Shown here one piece after another: positions 18,528 through 26,321 of a stretch of DNA of 64,000 nt. A program made the translations under genes and the position numbers. The stretch lies in contig JAAEPF010000055.1 of assembly GCA_024222295.1 (NCBI GenBank), forward strand, positions 1 to 64,000. Reading direction: 5' to 3'. This stretch comes from Actinomycetes bacterium (lineage in GTDB: Bacteria > Actinomycetota > Acidimicrobiia > Acidimicrobiales > Microtrichaceae). Position 1 is the stretch's first letter; every line of letters starts with the position of its first letter. The notes under the pieces are model-generated. The model did not search any database, was not told where the DNA came from, and saw only the letters and a program-made list of their open reading frames with translations.

Positions 18528-18565
18528 CGCACCTGCCTCCCCGCCGGTGCGGACAAGGAGTCGTC

Positions 18566-20119
18566 ATGTCCCGCACGTACCGCACGCTCGCAGTGCTCTT
18601 CGCAACCCTGGCCCTGCTGGGTGCCGCATGCACCAGTGACAGCGAGTCCGACGGCGGAGATGGAGGTGACGGCGGTTCCGGTGCGGTGTCCTCTGTGGAG
18701 GACGCCAAGGGCGCGGTGGTGCAGATCGAAGCGGCGGGCGAGTTCCGTGACCCCGAGGTCGGTGTCGTTTCGGGAGGTGGCACCGGATCGGGGTTCATCA
18801 TCGACCCGTCGGGGATCATCGTCACCAACAACCACGTGGTCACCGGAGCCGGTTCGCTCAAGGTGCACGTGGGCGGCGAGAAGACCGATATCGCCGCCGA
18901 GGTGCTGGGCGTGTCGGAGTGCAACGACCTGGCGGTCATCAAGCTGGACGACGAGGGCCCCTGGCCATACCTGCAGATCTCCGACACGGCACCCGAGCCT
19001 CCTCTCGACGTGTACGCGCTCGGCTTCCCGCTGGGTGATCCCGAGTACACCGCCACCAAGGGAGTTGTTTCGAAGGCCAGCGCGGACGGCGAGTCCAGCT
19101 GGGCCTCGGTCGCGAGCGTGATCGAGCACGACGCCAACATCCAGCCCGGCAACTCGGGTGGGCCGCTGGTGGACGACAACGGCATGGTCGTCGGCGTCAA
19201 CTACTCGAGCTTCTCCAACGCCGAGACCACCACCCAACAGTTCTACGCGATCAACGCCGATCTGGCCGGCGACGTGGTCGAGACGCTCAAGGAGGGAGAC
19301 GAGCTCTCCATCGGAGTGAACGGCACCGCGGTCCTCGACGAGGAGAGCGGAATCGCGGGCGTGTGGGTCAACGCAGTCGACGCAGGTGGCCCCGCCAAGA
19401 AGGCCGGTGTGCAGCCCGGTGACATCATCACCAACCTCAACGGTGTGGCGCTCGCCAGCGGCACCATGGAGGAGTACTGCGACGTGCTTCGCTCCTCATC
19501 GGAAGGGGACGTGGTCTCGATGCGGGTGCTGCGCTTCGACACCGAGGAGATCCTCGAGGGCGAGATCAACGGCGAGGAGCTCACCACGGCCCAGTCCTTC
19601 GCCGCCGAACTCGGTGACCAGGTCCAGAACACCGGCGGCAGCGATGTGCTCCCCGCCGATGCCTTCGTCGAGATCGTGGACGACACCGACCGAATCGCCA
19701 CGAGGATCCCTGGTGAGTGGGAGATCAGCACCTCCCCCCAGGACCTGCTGGAGCTTGGAACCGCCCAGCCGACGGTGGTCGCGGCTCCTTCCATAGACGC
19801 CTTCAACGGCAACGCCGGACCGGGTGTCCAGATCATCGCCGTGGACGGGGTCACACCCGACGTGGCAACGCTGACGGGTGCACTGGATGCCCTCGTCGAG
19901 GGATCGGGTTGTGCTGAGCAGAACCGGGAGGACTACGAGGACTCCGTGCTCTCCGGGCCTGCTGCGGTTCTCGACTGCGGTGGTGGCGTGGTCGGCGTCG
20001 CCCTGGTGGCCGCCACCAACCAGAACCCGGATGCTGCCGTGGTGTTCGCCGGCCAGGCCAGCACAGACGGCGACCTCGACGTGCTGGACACGGCCCTGGC
20101 TGCCTTGGTCGTGCGCTGA
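18566..20119 (+). CDS. HtrA/DegP-like trypsin-family lipoprotein protease with PDZ domain
   Basis: A secreted serine protease anchored as a lipoprotein. The N-terminus MSRTYRTLAVLFATLALLGA ends in a lipobox GAAC, followed by a Ser/Asp/Gly-rich linker. The catalytic triad is visible: His in VTNNHVVTGAG, Asp in ECNDLAVIKLD, Ser in QPGNSGGPLVDDNG. A PDZ domain follows (VNAVDAGGPAKKAGVQPGDI), then about 170 residues of unassigned extracytoplasmic sequence. The family degrades or refolds damaged envelope proteins. ATG 18566 is chosen because it gives a proper signal peptide and has AAGGAG 7 bases upstream; an in-frame ATG at 18512 would overlap the PAP2 gene. It converges with the VWA gene through a stop-codon hairpin. 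Confidence 0.92.
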   Translation: MSRTYRTLAVLFATLALLGAACTSDSESDGGDGGDGGSGAVSSVEDAKGAVVQIEAAGEFRDPEVGVVSGGGTGSGFIIDPSGIIVTNNHVVTGAGSLKVHVGGEKTDIAAEVLGVSECNDLAVIKLDDEGPWPYLQISDTAPEPPLDVYALGFPLGDPEYTATKGVVSKASADGESSWASVASVIEHDANIQPGNSGGPLVDDNGMVVGVNYSSFSNAETTTQQFYAINADLAGDVVETLKEGDELSIGVNGTAVLDEESGIAGVWVNAVDAGGPAKKAGVQPGDIITNLNGVALASGTMEEYCDVLRSSSEGDVVSMRVLRFDTEEILEGEINGEELTTAQSFAAELGDQVQNTGGSDVLPADAFVEIVDDTDRIATRIPGEWEISTSPQDLLELGTAQPTVVAAPSIDAFNGNAGPGVQIIAVDGVTPDVATLTGALDALVEGSGCAEQNREDYEDSVLSGPAAVLDCGGGVVGVALVAATNQNPDAAVVFAGQASTDGDLDVLDTALAALVVR

Positions 20120-20135
20120 ACAGGGGTGTTCAGCG
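20114..20135. terminator. hairpin built from both convergent stop codons
   Basis: CGCTGAACA-GGGG-TGTTCAGCG is a perfect 9-bp stem with a 4-base loop. The left arm contains the TGA stop of the HtrA-like gene (20117-20119), and the right arm contains the stop of the VWA gene on the other strand (20130-20132). It probably terminates transcription in both directions, although neither side has a T-tract. Confidence 0.6.
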
Positions 20136-21065
20136 GCCAAGCAGGCGCTCGAACGCCCCCGGCACGTCCGACGGTCCCGCCAGGGTCGTCCACCGAACCC
20201 TCAGCGAGTTGGCCAGCGCCTCGGCATCGGCTGAGTCGCCCTCGGGGGCGATCACCACGAGCTCGTCGATACCGGCGGCATGGGGGAGCGGATCGCCCCC
20301 GGTGGTGGCCCTGCAGTCGGACAGCAGCACAGCCACGCGCCGCCCCGCAGTGGAACGCCCCAACTGACGGGCCGCGGTTCGCAAGGCCAGGCCGACGTCG
20401 GTGATGCCGAATCCCCTCAGGGTCAGCACGTCTGACACGACCTCTTCCACGGCGCGTGTCTCGTCCTGTGCCTTGACCACGATGGACCGGTCGCTGAAGC
20501 ACACCACTGAGCAGTCCTGTGGCGCTCTGTAGGCGACCGATGCCGCAGCCACTGCGGCAGCGGCGAGCCGGTCGCCGGCCATCGAGCCCGACCGGTCGAC
20601 CAGCAGGCAAACAGCGGTCGCCGGCCGGTCCCATGTGGTGACCCGCAGGTCGTTCGGGTCGGCTGCAGCACCGAAGCGCGCTGCTGCGAGCGCGTCCATC
20701 GACCGGTCGAGGTCGAGGTCCCCCTCGTTGGCCACAAGAGGTGCCGAGCGCAGCCGACCGATTCCGCGACGGGGCGATCCGGCGCGGGCGAACGTGACCA
20801 TGATCCGCGCCGCTAGCTGTCGGGCCAGGTCGGCGAGCCGCCGGTCGGTGGCCCCGACAAGGTCAGCCAGCATCGCGAGTGCTTCGTCGGGGTCCTCGTC
20901 GAAGGCTTCGTCGAATGCGTCCTCGTCGAGAATGCCCACCTCGGGGCTCACCTCCTCGAAGCTCTCGTGGCGCGACAGCTCGCGCCGCGAGGCTGTGCGT
21001 CGACCGGCCTCGGCCACTGCATCACGGGCGGCTTCGGCCTCTTCCAGCTCGTCGTCGGCGGCCAT
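20130..21065 (-). CDS. von Willebrand factor A domain protein (CoxE/BchD-like)
   Basis: A soluble protein of about 311 aa with a C-terminal VWA domain. The metal-binding MIDAS motif is LLVDRSGSMAGDRLA (DxSxS). The N-terminal half is acidic (DEDAFDEAFDEDPDEALAML) and probably helical. ATG 21065 begins MAADDELEEAEAARD; the frame is open further upstream but would overlap the MoxR gene. The partner MoxR ATPase gene lies 23 bases upstream, and MoxR-VWA pairs act as chaperone/metal-insertion machines for large enzyme complexes. The client here is not obvious; the immediately upstream alcohol dehydrogenase gene overlaps MoxR and is a candidate. Confidence 0.85.
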   Translation of the reverse strand: MAADDELEEAEAARDAVAEAGRRTASRRELSRHESFEEVSPEVGILDEDAFDEAFDEDPDEALAMLADLVGATDRRLADLARQLAARIMVTFARAGSPRRGIGRLRSAPLVANEGDLDLDRSMDALAAARFGAAADPNDLRVTTWDRPATAVCLLVDRSGSMAGDRLAAAAVAAASVAYRAPQDCSVVCFSDRSIVVKAQDETRAVEEVVSDVLTLRGFGITDVGLALRTAARQLGRSTAGRRVAVLLSDCRATTGGDPLPHAAGIDELVVIAPEGDSADAEALANSLRVRWTTLAGPSDVPGAFERLLGR

Positions 21066-21088
21066 GCCGGGCCCGCCAGCAGGCGGGG

Positions 21089-22054
21089 TCAGGCTTTTCC
21101 CGGATCCTCCGGCGGGCCGTTCCCGGCCTCCGCGGGGGCGAAGTGAAGCTGCCACAACTCCTCGACGATCTCCTCCGCTGAGCGGTTGCACCCCTCGCGG
21201 ATCCGCAGCCGCCCCGACAGGGCCAGGAGTGCCGCATCCAGGGTCACCGTCGCGTCATCGGCCGTGGAGCCGCGCAGTGTCGCGAGCTCGGTGCTCAACA
21301 GTGCGTGGTCGATGGCGCCGCGTACCGAGGATCCCGTGCGCACGTCGGGGTGCTCGCGGCTGTCGCGCACCATCGCAACGGTCGCAGCGAGTTGGGCATC
21401 GGCCACGGGCGAGCCGGCGGGCAGGGCCGAGGCGACGATCTCGCGCTCCTCGTCGCCTGACTGGTAGTCCATCGCCAGGCGGCAGCACCTGTCGTACACG
21501 GCAGAGGCGATGCGGGCGGTGCCCACTGCGTCGAACGGGTTCATCGCGGCAACCAGCCGGAACCCCGGCGCCGCGCAGACGCGGCCGAGGCGCGGCACGT
21601 GCAGTTCGCCCTCGCTCATCACCGTGATGAGCACGTTGAGGGTCTCCTCGGGCACCCGGTTGATCTCCTCGACATACAGCAGCGAACCGTCGCGCAGCGC
21701 CGAGATGAGGGGGCCGTCGACGAACACATCGGGCACGTATCCCTCGCTGAGGACCGCCGCCGGGTCGAATGTGCCGACCAGCCGGGCAGGCGTGAGCTCG
21801 GCGTTTCCCTCAACGAATTCGAAGCCGATGCGTGCTTCAGCTGCGATCGCACGCAGCACTGTCGACTTGCCGGTGCCCGGCGGCCCTTCGAGCAGTAGGT
21901 GGCGGCCTGCCGCCAGCGCGGCGACCACGGACTCCAGTTCGCGGCGCCGCCCCACGACTTCTGTCGTGAGGCGGCTCAGCAGTTCCGGCCCGAAGGCCGG
22001 TTCGGTTGGATCTACCGGGTCGGGAGCGGCAGCGTCAGAACTCGAGGACGCCAC
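21089..22054 (-). CDS. MoxR-family AAA+ ATPase
   Basis: A AAA+ chaperone ATPase, about 321 aa. Walker A is LLLEGPPGTGKSTVLRA, Walker B is LLYVEEINRVPEETLNVLI (the usual DE is EE), and sensor-1 lies in FRLVAAMNPFDAVGTARI. MoxR proteins work with VWA partners to activate metalloenzymes or assemble complexes. The start is uncertain: GTG 22054 gives a 20-base overlap with the alcohol dehydrogenase stop, while the longest frame begins at 22099. The VWA gene follows 23 bases downstream. The order ADH-MoxR-VWA on one strand suggests a single transcription unit. Confidence 0.88.
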   Translation of the reverse strand: MASSSSDAAAPDPVDPTEPAFGPELLSRLTTEVVGRRRELESVVAALAAGRHLLLEGPPGTGKSTVLRAIAAEARIGFEFVEGNAELTPARLVGTFDPAAVLSEGYVPDVFVDGPLISALRDGSLLYVEEINRVPEETLNVLITVMSEGELHVPRLGRVCAAPGFRLVAAMNPFDAVGTARIASAVYDRCCRLAMDYQSGDEEREIVASALPAGSPVADAQLAATVAMVRDSREHPDVRTGSSVRGAIDHALLSTELATLRGSTADDATVTLDAALLALSGRLRIREGCNRSAEEIVEELWQLHFAPAEAGNGPPEDPGKA

Positions 22055-23159
22055 GGATGTTCTTGCCGTCTCGCAGGTCCTGGTAGCCCTGGTTGACATC
22101 GTCGAGCTTGTAGCGGTTGGTGATCAGCTCATCGAGCTTGAGCACTCCCTCGCGGTACATCGAGAGCAGCTGGGGGATGTCGGCGCGGGGGTTGCCGGAG
22201 CCGAACACGGTGCCCTTGATGGACTTGTTCATCATGGCGAGCATGAACAGGTTGAGCGACACGTCGCTCTCCATCATCCCGGCAAGTGCGGTGATGACGA
22301 GCGTGCCGCCCTTGGACACGAGGTTCATCGCCGGCTCGACCATCTCGCCCGTGACCACGCCGGGCGTGAGGATGGCGGAGTCGCACATGTCGCCCCAGGT
22401 GAGGTCGGGCACGGCGATGAGGGCCTCGTCGATCGAGGAGTACGTGTGGGTGGCGCCCATCTCCATTGCCTTCTCGCGCTTGAACTCCACCGGGTCGATG
22501 GCGATGACACGCTTGGCACCGGAGATTGCCGCGCCCTGAACCGCGTTGATGCCGACGCCGCCGATTCCGATCACCGCCACGTTGTCGCCGGGCTTCACCT
22601 CGGCTCTGTGCACGGCGGAGCCGACGCCGGTGGCGACGCCGCAGCTCACGAGTGCCACGACCTCGAGGGGCAGGTCGGGCTCCACCTTCACAACGGAGGT
22701 CTCCGACAGCAGCAGGTTCTCCGAGAAAGTGCCGAGCTGCGCGAAGCGGGCGGCCTCGTGCTCGCCGATCTTGTGGGAGCTCGAGCCCTCGGTGCGGGTC
22801 ATCATCTGCAGGTCGAACAGCTTGGCGCCCTCGTCGCAGATGTTCTGCTGGCCGGTCGAGCACCACTTGCAGCGGCCACATGCAGGGATGAACGACATCG
22901 ACACGTGATCGCCGGGAGCGACCGCGGTGACACCCTCGCCGACCTGCTTCACGATGCCGGATCCCTCGTGGCCACCGATGAACGGCCAGAAGGGCACCGG
23001 CATGTCTCCGGTGACGACGTGCTCGTCCGAGTGGCACATGCCGGCATAGGCGGTGTCGATCAGGACCTCGCCCGGGCCCGGATCGTCGATCGTCATGTCC
23101 TCGACCTTCCAGTCCTGCTGGTGGCCCCACAGGACGGCTGCTCGGGTCTTGGTCGGCAT
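22035..23159 (-). CDS. NDMA-dependent (nicotinoprotein) alcohol dehydrogenase, mycofactocin-associated type
   Basis: A zinc-dependent medium-chain alcohol dehydrogenase of 374 aa. Catalytic zinc ligands appear in [13 protein letters not shown] and FIGGHEGSG. The structural zinc loop is [15 protein letters not shown]. The Rossmann motif is [20 protein letters not shown]. The overall sequence is that of the family measured with the artificial acceptor N,N-dimethyl-4-nitrosoaniline. In that family NAD is bound tightly and mycofactocin is thought to recycle it. Genomic co-occurrence with mftA-C 1.5 kb away fits this. A strong RBS (AAGGGGGAA) precedes the ATG. The inverted repeat CCGCAC-ggc-GTGCGG sits upstream. 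Confidence 0.92.
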   Translation of the reverse strand: MPTKTRAAVLWGHQQDWKVEDMTIDDPGPGEVLIDTAYAGMCHSDEHVVTGDMPVPFWPFIGGHEGSGIVKQVGEGVTAVAPGDHVSMSFIPACGRCKWCSTGQQNICDEGAKLFDLQMMTRTEGSSSHKIGEHEAARFAQLGTFSENLLLSETSVVKVEPDLPLEVVALVSCGVATGVGSAVHRAEVKPGDNVAVIGIGGVGINAVQGAAISGAKRVIAIDPVEFKREKAMEMGATHTYSSIDEALIAVPDLTWGDMCDSAILTPGVVTGEMVEPAMNLVSKGGTLVITALAGMMESDVSLNLFMLAMMNKSIKGTVFGSGNPRADIPQLLSMYREGVLKLDELITNRYKLDDVNQGYQDLRDGKNIRGVLEF

Positions 23160-23182
23160 GGATTCCCCCTTGGAACTGCTGG

Positions 23183-23197
23183 CCGCACGGCGTGCGG
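23183..23197. promoter_or_regulatory. inverted repeat CCGCAC-ggc-GTGCGG upstream of the NDMA-type ADH
   Basis: A perfect 6-base inverted repeat with a 3-base spacer, 24 bases upstream of the ADH start codon. It is a plausible operator, since no gene covers it. Between this and the amidohydrolase stop at 23283 I see nothing else. Confidence 0.35.
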
Positions 23198-23282
23198 TCG
23201 CCCAAGTTCTACAACACCTGTCGAGGTCGATGTAAGCCGGCTGGTGTGGCGTGGGTCTCAGGCCGCGGTCGGGCCTTGTCGT

Positions 23283-24524
23283 TCAGCCGGAGACGGCGGA
23301 GGGCTCCCGGGCTGCCTTGCGCAGGGCGTCGTTGGCGTCAGCGGGCAGGTCGCCCAGCGGTTCGCGGATCTCGGCGACAGTGGGGCCGATCTTCGCGGCC
23401 AGGGGCGCCAGGGCGTCGAGGTCGAACCCGTAGAGCTCGGCTGCGTTGACCGCGACGAGCTTGTGCACCTCACCCGGGTCCATGTCGTGCATCATCGCCC
23501 GCAGCCCTTGCCGGCTGAACGGCGCCGTGCCCTCGTCGTGGGGGTAGTCGGATCCCCACATCCAGCGGCCTTCGCCGAGCACCTTGCGCGCCTCGAGGTC
23601 GGCCGGGCCGGGCATGGACACACCGAGCCAGACATTCTGCGCGACGTAGTCCGAAGCCGAGCGCGGCAGTACCGCTTCCGGCGGGAAGCGCAGCTCACCC
23701 GTGGCGCCGGTGCTGCGGATCGTCTCGAGTGTCGCGTCGAGGCGCTCGAGCATCGGCGGCAGCCATTCGGCGCCCGACTCGGTCATCACGAACTTCAGGT
23801 TCGGATGCCGTTCGAACACGCCTGAGAGCAGCAAGTGTGCGAACGGTCGCTGGGCGTAGAACTGCACTTCGGTGAGGTACAGAACCATCGAGTGGGGGTA
23901 GCGGCCGTAGTTGGGCAGGCCGGTGCCACCGTGCACGTTCACCGGCAGACCGAGCTCTTCGAGCTCCGACCACAGCGGTTCATAGCAAGGGTCGTGCAGC
24001 GGCTTGACCCACGTGCAGTCCGGCGGGACGTTGGGCAGCAGCACGCCGCCGCGCAGGCCGGCCTCTGCGATCCAGCGGGCGTCCTCGATTGCGTCGTCGA
24101 CGTCGTTGCAGAAGATCTGCCCGATCCCGGCGCGCTGGTCCGGGTAGCGGGCACACCAGTCGACCATCCAGCGGTTGTGGGCCTGGACCCCGGCGCGGCG
24201 CTGGTCGTAGTCCTCGGGCTTTGGCGGTCCGGCGAACAGCACGAAGCTCGGGAAGAACGGCGGCACCGTATTTGGGAACACCACCTCGCCGACCACCCCA
24301 TCGGCCTCCTGTTGGCGGATTCGCAGTTCGTCATCCCAGTTGCGGAGCTTGCGTTCGTCGCCCAGGTCCGAGAACGGATTCCTGTAGTCGCCTCGCCAGT
24401 CATCGAAGGCCTGGCGCCACTCGGGGTCGAGGTACTCGCGGTACTGCTCGTGGTTGCCGCCGGCATGGCAGTCGGCAGAGATCAGTGTGTAGTGGTCCTC
24501 TGGTGCGCTTGGCGCGGATGACAT
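23283..24524 (-). CDS. amidohydrolase-2 family metal-dependent hydrolase
   Basis: A TIM-barrel hydrolase/decarboxylase of about 413 aa. It begins near YTLISADCHAGG, where the family has ISxDxHxxE and the first metal ligands. Later motifs are PVNVHGGTGLPNYG, FVMTESGAEWLPPMLERLD, and RWMWGSDYPHDEGT with the conserved Asp near the C-terminus. Relatives decarboxylate or hydrolyse aromatic and cyclic acids (ACMSD-like), and many unannotated copies occur in actinobacterial catabolic regions. ATG 24524 starts MSSAPSAPEDHY; the frame is open upstream only as an overlap with mftA on the other strand. It is divergent from mftA across 87 bases. Confidence 0.85.
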   Translation of the reverse strand: MSSAPSAPEDHYTLISADCHAGGNHEQYREYLDPEWRQAFDDWRGDYRNPFSDLGDERKLRNWDDELRIRQQEADGVVGEVVFPNTVPPFFPSFVLFAGPPKPEDYDQRRAGVQAHNRWMVDWCARYPDQRAGIGQIFCNDVDDAIEDARWIAEAGLRGGVLLPNVPPDCTWVKPLHDPCYEPLWSELEELGLPVNVHGGTGLPNYGRYPHSMVLYLTEVQFYAQRPFAHLLLSGVFERHPNLKFVMTESGAEWLPPMLERLDATLETIRSTGATGELRFPPEAVLPRSASDYVAQNVWLGVSMPGPADLEARKVLGEGRWMWGSDYPHDEGTAPFSRQGLRAMMHDMDPGEVHKLVAVNAAELYGFDLDALAPLAAKIGPTVAEIREPLGDLPADANDALRKAAREPSAVSG

Positions 24525-24598
24525 GGCAAGTTCCCCCGGGTGAGTCAGGCCACAGCATCGCAGTTCGGGCGATGGCGCGCCCAGCGGGCCTGTCGCCG

Positions 24599-24604
24599 TA
24601 GGAT
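24599..24604 (+). promoter_or_regulatory. -10-like box TAGGAT before mftA
   Basis: TAGGAT lies 7 nt before the mftA ATG, the same leaderless geometry as before RpiB and the OYE gene at 42886. No convincing -35 hexamer and no TetR-like (MftR) operator was found in the 87-base divergent gap with the amidohydrolase gene. Confidence 0.4.
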
Positions 24605-24611
24605 CGTGGAC

Positions 24612-24782
24612 ATGAACCTGCACAACACCGCCGCGGTCGACCGCGACCCCACTGCCGCCATTGGTGACGACACCGCGACCGGCAAGGCCGACGAAGAGCG
24701 CACCGTCGAAGACGAGTCCATGGTGACCGAGGAACTCCTGGTCGAAGAGGTCTCGATCGACGGCATGTGCGGGGTCTACTGA
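24612..24782 (+). CDS. mftA: mycofactocin precursor peptide MftA
   Basis: The ribosomal precursor of the redox cofactor mycofactocin, 56 aa. The diagnostic C-terminus is IDGMCGVY: MftC oxidatively decarboxylates the last Tyr and crosslinks it to the preceding Val. The central part is acidic (ADEERTVEDESMVTEELLVEE), as expected for a leader recognised by MftB. The coding sequence is shorter than many gene callers accept. mftB overlaps its last bases, and mftC follows, so the order A-B-C is the standard one. The ATG is preceded at 7 nt by TAGGAT and has no evident RBS, which suggests a leaderless transcript. Confidence 0.95.
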   Translation: MNLHNTAAVDRDPTAAIGDDTATGKADEERTVEDESMVTEELLVEEVSIDGMCGVY

Positions 24783-25066
24783 GCTCCGATTCGACCGCCG
24801 TGGACCTCGACGCCCCGTACCGCCTCGACTCACAGGTGAGCCTGCGGCCCGAGGACTTCGGGGCGCTCGCCTACCACTTCGGCAACCGCAAGCTCAGCTT
24901 CGTGAAGCACCCCGACCTGCTGCGCGTGCTCGAACTGCTCGACAGCGAGTCGACGCTCGCCGAAGCACTCGTAGCAGCCGGGGTCGACGAGAGCCGCTGG
25001 CCGTCGTTCGTTGCCGCACTGGAAACGCTCGAAGCGTCGGAGATGGTACGTGTCCGCACCACCTGA
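24767..25066 (+). CDS. mftB: mycofactocin biosynthesis chaperone MftB
   Basis: A small RiPP-recognition-element protein (PqqD-like winged helix) that binds the MftA leader and presents it to MftC. The sequence APYRLDSQVSLRPEDFGALA then YHFGNRKLSFVKHPDLLRVL is typical of MftB. The listed start, GTG 24767, overlaps the mftA stop by 16 bases. A second GTG at 24800 would begin just before DLDAPYRL and agrees better with family N-termini, so the protein may be 88 rather than 99 aa. The end overlaps mftC, which implies translational coupling through the three genes. Confidence 0.93.
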   Translation: MRGLLSSDSTAVDLDAPYRLDSQVSLRPEDFGALAYHFGNRKLSFVKHPDLLRVLELLDSESTLAEALVAAGVDESRWPSFVAALETLEASEMVRVRTT

Positions 25067-26219
25067 GCTGATTGTGGCGCAGCCGCCCACTGCCACCCGA
25101 CCGCTGGTGGAGCACTTCAAGGAAGGCCTCGCCGCGCCGATCTGCCTCACGTGGGAGCTCACGTGGGCATGCAACCTGGCCTGCGTGCACTGCCTCAGCT
25201 CGTCGGGTCGGCGTGACCCACGCGAGCTCAGCACCGAGGAGTGCTTCGCGGTCATCGACGAGCTGCAGGCACTGAAGGTGTTCTACGTGAACCTCGGTGG
25301 CGGTGAGCCCATGCTGCGCCCCGACTTCCTGGACATCCTCGACTACGCGGTCGCCCACGATGTCGGAGTGAAGTTCTCCACGAACGGCACGTACATCGAT
25401 GGCGAGGCTGCCCGGCGTTTCGCCGAGATGGACTACCTCGACATCCAGGTCTCGATCGACGGGGCAGATGCCGTCGTCAACGATTCGGTTCGGGGCGAGG
25501 GCTCGTTCGCAGCAGCGCTCGACGCGATGGGCCGGCTCGCCGGGGCGGACTTCGGGCCATTCAAGGTGAGCATCGTGGCGACCCGCCACAACATCGACCA
25601 GCTGGACGCCTTCAAGGCGATAGCGGATGACCACGGCGCGCAACTCCGCGTCACCAGATTGCGTCCGTCGGGTCGCGGAGCCGACTCGTGGGACGAGCTG
25701 CATCCCACCCAGGCCCAACAACGCCAGCTCTACCACTGGCTGCTGGACCGACCCGACGTGCTCACCGGAGACTCCTTCTTCCACCTGTCGGCGCTCGGTG
25801 AATCGCTGCCGGGGCTCAACCTCTGCGGCGCCGGGCGGGTGGTGTGCCTGATCGACCCGGTCGGCGACGTGTACGCCTGTCCGTTCGTGATCCACGACGA
25901 GTTCCTCGCCGGCAACGTACGCGACGAGGGCGGATTCACGAAGGTCTGGCGCAGCAGCGACTTGTTCACCACACTTCGCGAGCCCGACAACCCCGGCGCC
26001 TGTGTGAGCTGCGGCAGCTACGACGCCTGCCAGGGAGGCTGCATGGCCTCCAAGTTCTTCGTCGGACTCGACCTCGACGACCCTGACCCCGAGTGCGTGC
26101 ACGGTGCCGCGGACGAGAAGCTGGCCTCGCTCGCGTCGGGCTCCGGCGGTGCACCGCGCAGCGGCCAGGACCATTCGCGTCCGGGCGTTGCGGTGCCCAC
26201 ACCGGTCCGTCGTCGCTGA
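25050..26219 (+). CDS. mftC: mycofactocin radical SAM maturase MftC
   Basis: A radical S-adenosylmethionine/SPASM enzyme, about 389 aa, that decarboxylates and cyclises the MftA C-terminal Val-Tyr. The SAM cluster motif is CNLACVHC, followed by YVNLGGGEPMLRPDFLDI (the GGEP motif). The SPASM auxiliary cluster cysteines lie in CGAGRVVCLIDPVGDVYACP and in CVSCGSYDACQGGCMASKFF, with a final Cys in DPECVHGA. GTG 25050 overlaps mftB by 17 bases and was chosen over an in-frame ATG at 25011 because family proteins begin shortly before the PLVEHFKEGL block. No mftD follows; the next gene is of the DUF1800 type. Confidence 0.95.
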   Translation: MSAPPELIVAQPPTATRPLVEHFKEGLAAPICLTWELTWACNLACVHCLSSSGRRDPRELSTEECFAVIDELQALKVFYVNLGGGEPMLRPDFLDILDYAVAHDVGVKFSTNGTYIDGEAARRFAEMDYLDIQVSIDGADAVVNDSVRGEGSFAAALDAMGRLAGADFGPFKVSIVATRHNIDQLDAFKAIADDHGAQLRVTRLRPSGRGADSWDELHPTQAQQRQLYHWLLDRPDVLTGDSFFHLSALGESLPGLNLCGAGRVVCLIDPVGDVYACPFVIHDEFLAGNVRDEGGFTKVWRSSDLFTTLREPDNPGACVSCGSYDACQGGCMASKFFVGLDLDDPDPECVHGAADEKLASLASGSGGAPRSGQDHSRPGVAVPTPVRRR

Positions 26220-26321
26220 TGGGCCGCAAGTCTGATCTGCCGCTCAAGTTCGCGCGCCCTGATTGACGATGGAGTGGTTCAGCTCGTCTGCTGGGGACGG
26301 GCTCGACGTCTGGGGTAGGGC

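Noticed and set aside
22054-22099. Longer start for MoxR
   Set aside because: Codons upstream of GTG 22054 are inside the ADH coding sequence and add a peptide unlike MoxR; kept only as an alternative.
21510-23825. A 771-codon plus-strand frame spanning the MoxR, ADH and amidohydrolase genes
   Set aside because: It covers three recognisable minus-strand genes and their intergenic regions; no recognisable domain.
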